A stretch of DNA of 64,000 nt from Colwellia chukchiensis (GTDB taxonomy: Bacteria; Pseudomonadota; Gammaproteobacteria; Enterobacterales; Alteromonadaceae), in the NCBI RefSeq assembly GCF_002104455.1, contig NZ_NBOC01000017.1:1-64000 (forward strand). The letters run 5' to 3'. The translations under genes and the position numbers were made by a program. Under the pieces are notes generated by a model, which did no database searches, was not told where the DNA came from, and saw only the letters and a program-made list of their open reading frames with translations. Positions 17,041-26,381 of this stretch are shown one piece after another (position 1 is the stretch's first letter; every line of letters starts with the position of its first letter).

Positions 17041-19737
17041 ATGATATTTTTAAAGAGAACATTACTTGTTGTTATTGCCTTGGTTAGCATAGCGCTTTTA
17101 CTTTACCTAACACGCATCCCCTTAGTAACAACCTTACTCAACACGCAGCTTGCCAACAAGCAACTGCAAGTTAAGTGCCTCGCATTACAGCTAAATAACG
17201 ACTGGCACTTAGTGGTTAAGCGCTTATGTTTACAGTCACCGGTGGCTGATTTTAAGATTAACGACATGCACATAAGTTGGCAGCTCGCAACACAACGCAA
17301 AATAAACGCCATCAATATTGCAAGCTTGAGCATTAAGGGTAATGGCCCATGGTTTACAGAATATAACAGTGGAACTAAAAACACCGTTGATAACATTGCG
17401 CAACTAAAGGCGTATTTGACCTCTGTTGGGCAAATGGCGGTGCCGTTTGATATTGACGTTGGTCAATTTACTTATCAGCCCTATATTAGCGCCAAAACGG
17501 CCAAACAACTGAGTGCTCGTGAGCGCGCCGCCTTGCAGTTCGTCGGTAGCTTTGCCGCACAGCAGGATCAGCTTTTATTTTCCCTGAAAAGCCCACAACA
17601 CGGCAATATTGCTGCGCTGCAGTTTAGTAATAAAAGCCACCTCACCAAAGCTAAGCCACAGTCAGCTCAGCAGCCGGTACACTTTAAATTAACATTACGC
17701 GCTGGGCTTGCGCCCTTACAGCATTTTATTAAGGCTCATAACCTGTCACTACCGCCTGAGTTGACTACCGCGTTAACGGCACTGCAAAGTCAGGGCAAAC
17801 TTAATAGCATTATCAAATACCAAGCCGGTCTTTTGAGTTCAGCAACGCAATTACAAGACTTTAGCCTTATCAGCAATAATAAAACACCCACCATTGAAAG
17901 AATGGCACTTAGCGGCGCATTAAGCTTTGATAGCCTGTTAGATTTAAACTCTGCTCCACAACAAGGCAATCAGCCGCCACTGACCCTAAAGTTTAACGGC
18001 AATAATCAACTTGTGCTTGCTTATCAACAGCAACAACTACTTGACTATTTAGAGCGCAAAACCCTAGCCCCTGAACTTATTACACTCGTTAAAGACAACC
18101 CCTTTTCGCAACTCGTTTTTCAGCCTGAAGGTGAGCTGATTTACCCATTTATTGAGCAGCAACTATCATTAACCAAGTTGGAAATTACAGCCAGCAATAT
18201 GCCTGTTACCCCTAAGCCTTTGCGAGCAGTTGCGCAATTAACCTTAACCAACATCAAGCTCAACATAGCGACAGCAAAAAATAACCCCACTGCTAAAATA
18301 AACCAGCCGACAAACAGCACACAAAATCAGCTAAGCAGCCATGTAGGGAGTTCGCTAAACGCTGTTGATTTTGCCTTTCATGGCCCCTTATTTTTAAGGG
18401 CTTTACGAGATGTAACCCCGTTACCACTGCAATTGACGGTACGCGGCTCACTGCAGCAGCAAGCAACAAAAACACAGCTTTATTTACAGCAAGGCTCACA
18501 ATTTAGCGTCGATAAAGTCAGAGTAACGCTGGGTGATGGCAGCAATAAAAAGCCACACACTAAGATAAAGCAAGTTACCACGCAACTTAGTGGCAATATC
18601 ACGTTTTCAGCCGCTAAGCCTGACCATAAAAGCCTTGATATTACACTCGACTTAACCGCTGCCACAATTGCCAAACAACTGCAGCTTGAGCCAGTATTAA
18701 AACTCAACGCCTTAACACTTAACACAAGCTTAACCGGCAGCTTAGACGATTTTAACCTCAATACTGATATCAGTGCTGATAGCGTCTCGTTAGGAAGGTT
18801 ACAGCTGCAAGGCGCTATAGACAACGCACATCTGAGCCTAACCGCTGAGCAGTTAGCACTGACTCAATTATTAACACTAGATGTGAAATTACCAACGAGC
18901 ATAGACTTAATTGAAGGAACGCTTAGCTATAATATACAGGCTGATATGATCGATATTAACACCATGGCCCAAACCAACTTTACCGGCGACTTAACCTTAA
19001 ATACCGTAAGTGGCGAAATCGCCGGTGTTTGGTTACAAAACTTAACTTGGCAACAAAGCTTTACCTTGCTTGACGGCGCAATAAGCAGCCGCAAAGCACA
19101 CCAACAAAACCTCACCATTGCCCTCATTGATACCGCAACCCCCATCACTAATTTGTCGGTGAGTACCGATATTAATGTTAAGCAACATCTTCAAATTTCA
19201 GCCGTTGCACTTAACGCAGAGCTTTTTGGCGGCAGCGTTTTTATTCCAAGCCTGCAATGGCCGTTAACGCCAAAGCATTCAGTTAATATTCAGCTTAACA
19301 GTATAGACTTAGCACAGGTATTGGCGTTAGATCCCAAGCAAGGCATTACCGTTACTGGTCAAGTATCGGGTCAGCTGCCGGTTAACTTTGATGGCGCTAA
19401 TTTCCTCATTGAGCAGGGGCGACTGTACAACATTAGTGAGGGTCTTATTCAGATCACTAATAACCCCGCGGTTACTGAGCTAAAAACCAACAATAAACAA
19501 TTGCAACTCGCGTTTGACGCATTGCAAAACTTACATTATCACCAGTTGTCATCTGATGTTGCGATGTCGAATGACGGTTATATGTTATTGGAGACAGTGA
19601 TCAAAGGTCGTAACCCAGACCTTGATAATGATGTGAACCTAAATTTAAATCTCAGTTATGATGTTATAGGCTTGTTAGAGTCACTCAGCATTACCGAGCA
19701 TTTTGAAAAGGCGATAATCAAAGGTATACAACCCTAG
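17041..19737 (+). CDS. ydbH: YdbH-like AsmA/TamB-type intermembrane protein
   Basis: The 898-residue protein has an N-terminal membrane anchor (LLVVIALVSIALLLYLTRIP) and a long beta-rich region with repeated strands typical of AsmA-like/repeating-beta-groove proteins. The C-terminus contains the YdbH signature (LEQGRLYNISEGLIQI-type segment, then KGRNPDLDND and SITEHFEKAI). YdbH-type proteins are proposed to bridge inner and outer membranes for phospholipid transport, with YnbE capping the outer-membrane end. The two short genes downstream have the expected order, which strongly supports the assignment. The length is close to E. coli YdbH. Confidence 0.9.
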   Translation: MIFLKRTLLVVIALVSIALLLYLTRIPLVTTLLNTQLANKQLQVKCLALQLNNDWHLVVKRLCLQSPVADFKINDMHISWQLATQRKINAINIASLSIKGNGPWFTEYNSGTKNTVDNIAQLKAYLTSVGQMAVPFDIDVGQFTYQPYISAKTAKQLSARERAALQFVGSFAAQQDQLLFSLKSPQHGNIAALQFSNKSHLTKAKPQSAQQPVHFKLTLRAGLAPLQHFIKAHNLSLPPELTTALTALQSQGKLNSIIKYQAGLLSSATQLQDFSLISNNKTPTIERMALSGALSFDSLLDLNSAPQQGNQPPLTLKFNGNNQLVLAYQQQQLLDYLERKTLAPELITLVKDNPFSQLVFQPEGELIYPFIEQQLSLTKLEITASNMPVTPKPLRAVAQLTLTNIKLNIATAKNNPTAKINQPTNSTQNQLSSHVGSSLNAVDFAFHGPLFLRALRDVTPLPLQLTVRGSLQQQATKTQLYLQQGSQFSVDKVRVTLGDGSNKKPHTKIKQVTTQLSGNITFSAAKPDHKSLDITLDLTAATIAKQLQLEPVLKLNALTLNTSLTGSLDDFNLNTDISADSVSLGRLQLQGAIDNAHLSLTAEQLALTQLLTLDVKLPTSIDLIEGTLSYNIQADMIDINTMAQTNFTGDLTLNTVSGEIAGVWLQNLTWQQSFTLLDGAISSRKAHQQNLTIALIDTATPITNLSVSTDINVKQHLQISAVALNAELFGGSVFIPSLQWPLTPKHSVNIQLNSIDLAQVLALDPKQGITVTGQVSGQLPVNFDGANFLIEQGRLYNISEGLIQITNNPAVTELKTNNKQLQLAFDALQNLHYHQLSSDVAMSNDGYMLLETVIKGRNPDLDNDVNLNLNLSYDVIGLLESLSITEHFEKAIIKGIQP

Positions 19738-19749
19738 TTAGGAGTAGGT

Positions 19750-19932
19750 ATGAAAAAAATAGCCATCGCATTACTTGCCATATGCATGGTAAGTGGCTGT
19801 ACACACACCGTAGAGGTGAGTGCAAAAGAGCCAATCACCATAAATTTAAACTTAAAAATAGATCATGAAATTAAAGTTAAAGTTGATAAACAGCTTGACG
19901 ATATTTTTAGTGACGATAGCGACGTTTTTTAG
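19750..19932 (+). CDS. ynbE: YnbE-type lipoprotein
   Basis: The 60-residue lipoprotein has a lipobox-like MVSGC at residues 13-17 and a mature part rich in alternating strands (ITINLNLKIDHEIKVKVDKQ), the YnbE pattern. It is thought to pair by strand addition with the end of YdbH at the outer membrane. It starts 12 bases after the ydbH stop and is followed by ydbL after 9 bases. Confidence 0.9.
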   Translation: MKKIAIALLAICMVSGCTHTVEVSAKEPITINLNLKIDHEIKVKVDKQLDDIFSDDSDVF

Positions 19933-19941
19933 GAGATAGCC

Positions 19942-20295
19942 ATGCATAAACACATTAAAAGTAACCTCAGTAAAATCTTAAAACAACTTTCGACTTTGTT
20001 GTTATTGTCAAGCTTGACCTTTACTGCGTGGGCCATTTCACTTGAAGACGCCAAGCAGCAAGGTTTAGTCGGCGAAATGCCAAACGGATATTTAGGGGTA
20101 GTGGTTAAAAGCGCTGCAACCAAGCAACTGGTCGATAACGTTAATAAAAAGCGCCGCAGTATCTACCTTGATTTAGCGCGTAAAAACAAAATTACCATGG
20201 CGCAAGTCACTGCATTAGCAGGTCAAAAGGCAATCGCGAAAACGCGCCCTGGGCATTTAATTCAAAACGCCGCTGGGCAATGGGTAAAAAAGTAA
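19942..20295 (+). CDS. ydbL: YdbL-type periplasmic protein (DUF1318)
   Basis: The 117-residue protein has a signal peptide ending TAWA and the DUF1318 core: LEDAKQQGLVGEMPNGYLGV, then VNKKRRSIYLDLARKN and the AGQKAIAKTRPGHLIQ end. In E. coli YdbL is the periplasmic partner that modulates YdbH/YnbE. As last gene of the triad it precedes a hairpin terminator. Confidence 0.93.
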   Translation: MHKHIKSNLSKILKQLSTLLLLSSLTFTAWAISLEDAKQQGLVGEMPNGYLGVVVKSAATKQLVDNVNKKRRSIYLDLARKNKITMAQVTALAGQKAIAKTRPGHLIQNAAGQWVKK

Positions 20296-20334
20296 CGCTA
20301 ATAATTGCTCACACCAACCAAGATAAGACCAATC

Positions 20335-20360
20335 AGTGCCTGTATCGAGCAGGCACTTTT
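20335..20360 (+). terminator. Terminator of ydbH-ynbE-ydbL
   Basis: AGTGCCTG (20335-20342) pairs with CAGGCACT (20350-20357) and is followed by a short T-run. Confidence 0.75.
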
Positions 20361-20388
20361 CGTTATACCTAATGCGCTAAAATAGCGG

Positions 20389-21093
20389 TTATTTGATTAA
20401 ATCTAGCTGCTTGCTAGCGGTATAAGTTTGCAAGCCAAAGTGGCCTAAGGCAAATGAATAGCTGGCATTTTCATTCGCAATTTGGCTAGCATGAATACCG
20501 CCAACTCGGCAGGTGCCGCTGCCACAAACAATTTGATCACTCCAACTTTTAATCGAATATACCCGCGCTGCTATTTTTTTCCCGTACAGCCAATCTAAAA
20601 ATGGGCTAGAGACTGACAAACCATAAACACCACAAGTCGGCGTATAAACATGCCACGGGTATGCGCCACAAGTCCATAAACCACGATAGGCACCGGCAAT
20701 ACCAACAAAGGCATCAAGGTGACTGGCCTTATCCAGTTTTATCACTTGCTGCGCGGCTAAGGTAACCCCCATCGAATGGCCAATAATATCAATTTTACCT
20801 GTACATGAGCTTGCAATGGCGTCATTAATGGCATTGCGTACTGGCGTTTCTTCTGCGCCACTATGGTTGTTATAACTAGCGGACGAGCCACCCCATTGCG
20901 GCATGAATATTTGACTGGTTTGATAGTTATTAGCGATCAGTAAATCATATGTGTTAGCCCAATCTTCGGGCGTACCTGTATTACCATGGACTAGCACCAC
21001 GCTATCAACACAAGCCGCTTTTACTTGTTCAACGCAGAAGATCAGCAATAATGCCAGCAGTATTTTTTGTAATGTTATAGTTATCATTTTCAT
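20389..21093 (-). CDS. Secreted triacylglycerol-lipase/esterase-like alpha/beta hydrolase
   Basis: The 234-residue protein has a signal peptide (about 26 residues, ending VKAAC). Lipase class 2-type motifs follow: VVLVHGNTGTPEDWAN (oxyanion hole) and IIGHSMG (nucleophile Ser), with SWSDQIV as a plausible Asp and LGHFGL as a plausible His near the C-terminus. Several cysteines (CTGK, CGAY, CGVY, CGSGTC) suggest disulphides in an exported enzyme. The substrate is presumably acylglycerols or other esters. It is monocistronic. Confidence 0.85.
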   Translation of the reverse strand: MKMITITLQKILLALLLIFCVEQVKAACVDSVVLVHGNTGTPEDWANTYDLLIANNYQTSQIFMPQWGGSSASYNNHSGAEETPVRNAINDAIASSCTGKIDIIGHSMGVTLAAQQVIKLDKASHLDAFVGIAGAYRGLWTCGAYPWHVYTPTCGVYGLSVSSPFLDWLYGKKIAARVYSIKSWSDQIVCGSGTCRVGGIHASQIANENASYSFALGHFGLQTYTASKQLDLIK

Positions 21094-21220
21094 CGTTAGC
21101 CTACTTTATTATAGTTTTATTTTTGCTTAAATAACGAACAACACTAACTGTAATAAACCTAGCCACTAAATTAACTGCTACTTTAGTTCTACGCCGTTAC
21201 CCATTTGCTTATTGGCATAA

Positions 21221-21262
21221 AAAAACCGAAAACTCTGTATTGACAGTGGTTTTCGGTTTTTT
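21221..21262. terminator. Strong terminator after the galactose operon
   Basis: AAAAACCGAAAAC (21221-21233) pairs with GTTTTCGGTTTTT (21249-21261), with an inner CTGT/ACAG pairing. On the minus strand it ends the symporter gene with a T-run, and it is also usable from the other side. Confidence 0.85.
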
Positions 21263-21299
21263 AAACGTTTGCTAGTAAGCTATGCCAGCGCTAAGGCGA

Positions 21300-22874
21300 T
21301 TACCACCATGTCGCATACAAGGCCACCAGAATAATCACTACACCTATGCCAGCAATATTAAACGGCTTCTCAGTAGCAAAACTTACTTCATCTAAGCTAA
21401 CACTCGCATCGCCTTGCGGTGCTTTGCCCATCATAGAGACGATGTAGCATAATGCTAGACACAGTAAGAAGACTAAACCAACGCGATCCATAAAAGGTAA
21501 TGCTGGCCAAGCAAACTTTAACACCACGGAAAATACCGCTGAGCCAATTGCCGCCGCTAAGGCACCATTTGAAGTAGCGCGACGCCAAAACATACCCATA
21601 ACAAAAATAACCACAATCCCTGGGGTAAAGAAGCCAGTAAACTCTTGAATATACTGAAACGCTTGGTCAAACTTACCTAATAACGGCTCAGCAACAATTA
21701 ACGCTATCACTAAGGCAATAAATGCCGCAACGCGCCCTACTTGCACATAATGGCGCTGAGATTTATTGGGTTTAATACGACTGTATAAGTCCATGGTAAA
21801 AATCGTCGAAATACTATTGGTCATTGACGCCAATGAAGAAACAATAGCCGCAACTAGCGCTGCAAACACTAAGCCTTTAATACCAACTGGCATTAACGCC
21901 ATCATCGAAGGATAAGCTTGGTCGGGAGACGTTAAGCTTGGATATAAAACCACGGCAGCAATGCCAGGCAAAACCACAATTAACGGCATCAGTAATTTTA
22001 AATAAGCGGCAAAAGCAATACCTTTTTGTGCTTCTTTAATGTCTTTAGCGGCAAGTGCTCGTTGAATGATATATTGATTAAAGCCCCAGTAGCTAAAGTT
22101 CATGATCCACAAACCACCCACTAAAACAGAAATACCCGGCAAACTCATATAATGCTCGTTTTCAGGACTCAAAATCATATCAAAATGGCTCGACATTTCT
22201 GTCGTTAATATAGAGAAACCACTGAGAAAGCCTTCGCCATCTGATACCGCATCTAAGGCTAAATAACTTAAGAACAAGCCTCCAAAGACAAGTAGCACCA
22301 CTTGCAAGATATCGGTATAAGCAACAGCTTTTAAACCACCATATAAAGAATAAGCAACAGAGAATGTCGCTAAGAAAATCATGCCAACCATCCAATCTAC
22401 GCCGGCCACGGTTTCAATCGCCAAACCGCCTAACCAAAGTACCGCCGTTAAGTTGACAAAAATATACACAGCTAACCAAAAAATCGCTAACGTGGTTTTA
22501 ACTTGGCTATTATAACGCTGCTCAAGGTACTGCGGCATGGTAAAGATTTCATTTTTCAAAAAAATGGGCAGCATATACTTACCCACTAAAATCAAGGTGA
22601 TCGCTGCCATCCATTCGTAAGACGCGATTGCTATGCCAATGGCATAACCTGAGCCAGACATGCCAATGATTTGCTCAGCAGAAATATTAGACGCAATTAA
22701 TGAGGCACCAATTGCCCACCAAGGTAGTGCTTTACTCGCCAAAAAATAATCTTCGGTATTAGCCCCTTCTTTTTTCTCACTACGCGAGATCCACAATGCG
22801 ATGCAGAGTAAACCAACAACATAAACAATAAAGACGCTAGTATCTATTGTTCCTAAAGTACTTGTTATATTCAT
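21300..22874 (-). CDS. Sodium/sugar (probably galactose) symporter, SSS family
   Basis: The 524-residue membrane protein has about 14 predicted helices and sodium:solute symporter signatures, such as the helix-1 region with SEKKEGANTEDYFLASK and GASLIASNISAEQIIGMSG (Na+ site region), then ISVLVGGLWIMNFSYWGFNQY. It resembles vSGLT-type galactose/glucose transporters. Its place directly after galT-galK supports galactose as substrate. It is the last gene of the operon, 36 bases after galK. Confidence 0.92.
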   Translation of the reverse strand: MNITSTLGTIDTSVFIVYVVGLLCIALWISRSEKKEGANTEDYFLASKALPWWAIGASLIASNISAEQIIGMSGSGYAIGIAIASYEWMAAITLILVGKYMLPIFLKNEIFTMPQYLEQRYNSQVKTTLAIFWLAVYIFVNLTAVLWLGGLAIETVAGVDWMVGMIFLATFSVAYSLYGGLKAVAYTDILQVVLLVFGGLFLSYLALDAVSDGEGFLSGFSILTTEMSSHFDMILSPENEHYMSLPGISVLVGGLWIMNFSYWGFNQYIIQRALAAKDIKEAQKGIAFAAYLKLLMPLIVVLPGIAAVVLYPSLTSPDQAYPSMMALMPVGIKGLVFAALVAAIVSSLASMTNSISTIFTMDLYSRIKPNKSQRHYVQVGRVAAFIALVIALIVAEPLLGKFDQAFQYIQEFTGFFTPGIVVIFVMGMFWRRATSNGALAAAIGSAVFSVVLKFAWPALPFMDRVGLVFLLCLALCYIVSMMGKAPQGDASVSLDEVSFATEKPFNIAGIGVVIILVALYATWW

Positions 22875-22910
22875 AAGTTTTTTACCTTAATTTATTATTA
22901 GAATAATTAA

Positions 22911-24053
22911 TTATCTGAACGCACCTTGGCTCGCCACACAAGTATAGATAGTCGGCTTAAGACCGTATTGTTTCGGGTAGTTTTTCGTTACGATTGCCGT
23001 TAAATGTGCCACCATGGTATGAGGCACTAGCGCCACAACACAGCCACCAAAACCACCCCCTGTCATGCGCACGCCCCCTTGCTGGCCTATCTCATTGGCG
23101 ATCATATCCACCAAGCCGTCCATTTCCGGTGTTGTCACTTCAAAATCATCGCGTAATGAACAATGCGAGCTATACATTAATTCGCTGATTAATTTCATGT
23201 CTTGCTCTTTTAGCGCCGTTAACGCCAACACAGTACGTTCATTTTCACTAACCACATGATGAGCACGTTTATACAGGACAGGATCAATTTTATCTTGCGC
23301 TGCTTTTAATGCCGCTAAGCTCACATCTCGCAGTGCCGGCTTGTTAAAGTAAGCCGCTACTTGCTCACATTGTTCTCGCCGTAAATTATAAGCACTATCC
23401 ACCAAGCCACGTTTAACATTGGAGTTAACAATGAATAAAGATAGCCCATCAGGGATCAAGGCATCTTCAAAACGTAAATCGCGACAATCAAGTAACATAG
23501 CATGATCTTGCTTACCCATAGCTGAGATTAATTGATCCATAATACCGCAATTACAGCCGACAAACTCATTTTCAGCTTGTTGGCCCATTTTTGCCGCCAA
23601 CAGACCGTCTAAGTCTAATTGATAGAGTTCGGTAAAAGTTTTTAAAATAGCGATTTCAAAACTTGCTGACGAGCTTAAGCCTGCGCCTTGGGGCACATTG
23701 CCTGATACCGCGATATCTGCGCCGTTAATGCTTGGGTAAGTTTTCTGAAGTACCTTTAACGTGCCGCGGACATAATTACTCCACATTTGCTTTTCATCAA
23801 AGCGAATCTCGTCTAAACGAAATTCATTTAGCTCTTGCTGACAATCTTGCGCAAACACGCGAATAACATTATCGCTGCGCTTGGCCGCAGCAATGGTAGT
23901 ACCAAAGTTAATCGCAGCCGGTAAAACAAAGCCATCATTGTAATCGGTATGATCGCCAATAATATTGACCCTACCAGGGGCATGACAAATAATTTCCGCG
24001 GGATAATTAAATTGCTGCTTAAACACCTGAGTTACAACTTCATGCTGGTTCAT
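22911..24053 (-). CDS. galK: Galactokinase
   Basis: The 380-residue GHMP kinase carries the galactokinase signature GRVNIIGDHTDYNDGFVLP (sugar binding), the ATP-binding loop PQGAGLSSSASFE and the C-terminal MTGGGFGGCVVALVP motif. It phosphorylates alpha-D-galactose to galactose-1-phosphate, the first committed Leloir step. The ATG overlaps the galT stop region by one base (24053), so translation is coupled. Confidence 0.97.
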   Translation of the reverse strand: MNQHEVVTQVFKQQFNYPAEIICHAPGRVNIIGDHTDYNDGFVLPAAINFGTTIAAAKRSDNVIRVFAQDCQQELNEFRLDEIRFDEKQMWSNYVRGTLKVLQKTYPSINGADIAVSGNVPQGAGLSSSASFEIAILKTFTELYQLDLDGLLAAKMGQQAENEFVGCNCGIMDQLISAMGKQDHAMLLDCRDLRFEDALIPDGLSLFIVNSNVKRGLVDSAYNLRREQCEQVAAYFNKPALRDVSLAALKAAQDKIDPVLYKRAHHVVSENERTVLALTALKEQDMKLISELMYSSHCSLRDDFEVTTPEMDGLVDMIANEIGQQGGVRMTGGGFGGCVVALVPHTMVAHLTAIVTKNYPKQYGLKPTIYTCVASQGAFR

Positions 24054-25096
24054 TATTTTTGATCCTTATAGTGCACATCTGATAAATCGCGTAATCGACT
24101 AGCGGCTTGCTCTGGGGTTAAATCTCGTTGCGCTTCCGCCATCATTTCATAACCCACCATAAATTTGCGCACGGTTGCTGAGCGCAATAACGGTGGCAAA
24201 AAGCTCGCGTGTAAGGTCCAGTAAGGGTGCGTTTGCTCATCATATGGCGCACCATGCCAACCCATAGAGTATGGGAATGAGCAATTAAATAAATTGTCGT
24301 ATTTAATGGTAATTTGCTTAATAATATCGGCTAACGATGACTTTTGCTGGCTATTGAGCTCTGTCATACGACTCACTGCAAAGCGCGGCAATAATAAGGT
24401 TTCAAACGGCCAAGCTGCCCAATAAGGCACAACCACTAGCCAATCATCATTGCTCACCACCACCCGCTCATTGTTTTGCACTTCTTTAGCAGCATAATCT
24501 TGCAATAAATTGCCGCCGTGTGTCGCCATATAGGCCTGTTGCGCTTGGTGTTTTTTATTAACCAGTGTTGGCAGCTGATCTTGCGCCCAAATTTGACCAT
24601 GTGGATGCGGGTTTGAGCAGCCCATCATACTGCCTTTGTTTTCAAATACTTGCACCCAGTTATATTGCTTACCTAGTTCATGACATTGTGACTGCCAAGT
24701 GTCAACCACAGAGATAAGCTCTTGTTGTGTTAATTGTGGTAGGGTTTTACTGTGATCTGGCGAAAAACAAATGACCCGGCTTTCACCTTGCTCAGTCGCC
24801 ATTTTAAACAATGGATCATCAGTTGAGGTTTTAGGCGTATCTTGTTTTAAGGCCGCAAAATCGTTACTAAAGACAAAAGTATTAGTATATTTTTCATTAA
24901 CTTCGCCATTAATGCGTGTATTACCAGGGCACAAAAAGCAACCCGGATCATAACTGGGTCGGCTATCTTCATCTATTGTTTCAACTTGCCCTTGCCAAGG
25001 GCGCTTTGCCCGATGTGGAGAAACCAATACCCACTCATCAATTAGCGGATTATAACGGCGATGTGGATGCTCTGTGGGGTCAAATATGCTGCTCAT
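24053..25096 (-). CDS. galT: Galactose-1-phosphate uridylyltransferase
   Basis: The 347-residue HIT-superfamily enzyme has [14 protein letters not shown] at the N-terminus, Zn-binding FLCPGN, and the catalytic HPHGQIW motif with the nucleophilic His. It exchanges UMP between UDP-glucose and galactose-1-phosphate. First gene of the operon: AAGAGAA lies at ribosome-site distance and the operator at 25141-25154 is 45 bases upstream. galE and galM are not in this operon and must be elsewhere if galactose is catabolised by the Leloir route. Confidence 0.97.
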   Translation of the reverse strand: MSSIFDPTEHPHRRYNPLIDEWVLVSPHRAKRPWQGQVETIDEDSRPSYDPGCFLCPGNTRINGEVNEKYTNTFVFSNDFAALKQDTPKTSTDDPLFKMATEQGESRVICFSPDHSKTLPQLTQQELISVVDTWQSQCHELGKQYNWVQVFENKGSMMGCSNPHPHGQIWAQDQLPTLVNKKHQAQQAYMATHGGNLLQDYAAKEVQNNERVVVSNDDWLVVVPYWAAWPFETLLLPRFAVSRMTELNSQQKSSLADIIKQITIKYDNLFNCSFPYSMGWHGAPYDEQTHPYWTLHASFLPPLLRSATVRKFMVGYEMMAEAQRDLTPEQAASRLRDLSDVHYKDQK

Positions 25097-25140
25097 ATCG
25101 GCAATTCTCTTGTGATAATTTATTTAATCATAACGGCAAA

Positions 25141-25154
25141 TGTAAACGTTTTCA
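25141..25154. promoter_or_regulatory. LacI/GalR-type operator upstream of galT
   Basis: TGTAAACGTTTTCA has the central CG and dyad of LacI/GalR-family operators. It lies 45 bases upstream of galT, next to a TATGAT-like -10 on the minus strand (25126-25132). It matches the second copy at 25242-25255 read in the opposite orientation. Confidence 0.85.
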
Positions 25155-25241
25155 TTTTTTCCTACAAGTTTTATTGCGAAATAAATTTAAAATTAGCTTA
25201 ACTAACAATAAAACTAAGGATATGATAAATAAAAATCAAAA

Positions 25242-25255
25242 TGAAAACGTTTACC
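25242..25255. promoter_or_regulatory. LacI/GalR-type operator abutting the regulator's start codon
   Basis: TGAAAACGTTTACC ends one base before the ATG of the LacI-family gene. This implies autorepression by blocking the transcription or translation start. A TATGAT element at 25221-25226 could be the -10 box, giving a very short leader with no evident Shine-Dalgarno site. Confidence 0.8.
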
Positions 25256-25256
25256 T

Positions 25257-26264
25257 ATGTCTACGATCAAAGATGTCGCCCGTGCTGCAAGAGTTTCTAT
25301 AGCAACCGTTTCTCGCGTGGTAAACAATGACGCCAAAGTCAGCGATAAAACTCGCGCTAGTGTCTTAAAGGTTATGGCTGACATTGGCTACACCCCCAAT
25401 GCCAATGCCCGTGCCTTAGTGACACAAAAAAGTTCAACCATAGGCGTGGTCATTCCAGATCTTACCGACCCTTTTTTTGCATCCTTAGCCAATGGTGTCG
25501 ATCAAGTCGCACGCCAACACCATATGCAACTGCTGCTAAGTACTGGGCAAATTTCAGCCGAGTCAGAATTACAGGCGATTAACGTATTAATTGAACGCCG
25601 TTGCGATGTCATGGTAGTGCACAGTAAAAAAATCAAAGCTGAGGTCTTATTAAAACTAGCAGAAAAAATTCCCGGCTTAGTTTTAATTGATCGCTACATA
25701 GCCGCTATTGCGCATCGCTGTGTCTGGCTAGACAATGAAGAAGGTGGCAGAATTGCCGCCCGTCATTTAATGTCACTATCGCACCAGCACATTGCTTACA
25801 TCAGCAGTAAATATGAGATTGATGACCCGCTAACGCGCTTAAAAGGCTTTACTGAACAGTTACCACAGCAGCATCTAACGAGCTCCCCCGACTTAATTGC
25901 CTACGAAGAGCCTAATTTACGCGGCGGCGAAATTGCTGCACAAAAATTACTAGCAAAGGGACTGCCATTTACCGCCATTTTTGTCTACAACGATGCCATG
26001 GCAATTGGCGCAATTTCTACGCTTGAGGATAACGGCTTTAAAGTGCCGTCAGATATTTCCATCATTGGCTTTGACGATGTGCTTTTTTCGCGCTATTCCA
26101 GACCTAAATTAACAACACTACGCTACCCTATCGAACAGATGGCCAAAAAAGCCGCGTTACTTGCGTTACAGCTATCAAAAGGCGAAGTGAGCGATGAAGA
26201 ACATAAATATATTCCTAATTTAGTAAAAAGAGAATCAACCGCCATTGCCGCTACGACTAAGTAA
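25257..26264 (+). CDS. LacI-family transcriptional regulator of the galactose operon
   Basis: The 335-residue protein begins with the canonical LacI helix-turn-helix and hinge (MSTIKDVARAARVSIATVSR, then a NARALV hinge helix). The periplasmic-binding-protein-like effector domain follows (IGVVIPDLTDPFFASLANG and, late, the IIGFDDVLFSRYSRPKLTT strand pair). The effector is inferred to be galactose or a derivative because the gene diverges from galT-galK-symporter and both sides carry the same operator. The start is fixed by the conserved N-terminus although no ribosome site is visible. Confidence 0.93.
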   Translation: MSTIKDVARAARVSIATVSRVVNNDAKVSDKTRASVLKVMADIGYTPNANARALVTQKSSTIGVVIPDLTDPFFASLANGVDQVARQHHMQLLLSTGQISAESELQAINVLIERRCDVMVVHSKKIKAEVLLKLAEKIPGLVLIDRYIAAIAHRCVWLDNEEGGRIAARHLMSLSHQHIAYISSKYEIDDPLTRLKGFTEQLPQQHLTSSPDLIAYEEPNLRGGEIAAQKLLAKGLPFTAIFVYNDAMAIGAISTLEDNGFKVPSDISIIGFDDVLFSRYSRPKLTTLRYPIEQMAKKAALLALQLSKGEVSDEEHKYIPNLVKRESTAIAATTK

Positions 26265-26381
26265 AGCGCTAAACGACACTACCGACCTAACTACAAACTC
26301 TTACGACATTAGCAAAATAACTATTCGCGGCCTGAGCCTGCTTACTTGAGCTTATAAGCTAAGCATCTCGTGCTCGCAACA

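Noticed and set aside
18480-18824. 114-codon minus-strand frame inside ydbH
   Set aside because: It is antisense to a conserved gene, Ser/Leu-rich, and without ribosome-site support.
25222-25302. 26-codon leader frame across the LacI operator and start
   Set aside because: AAGGA is too close to its ATG, and its overlap with the LacI N-terminus in another frame looks incidental.
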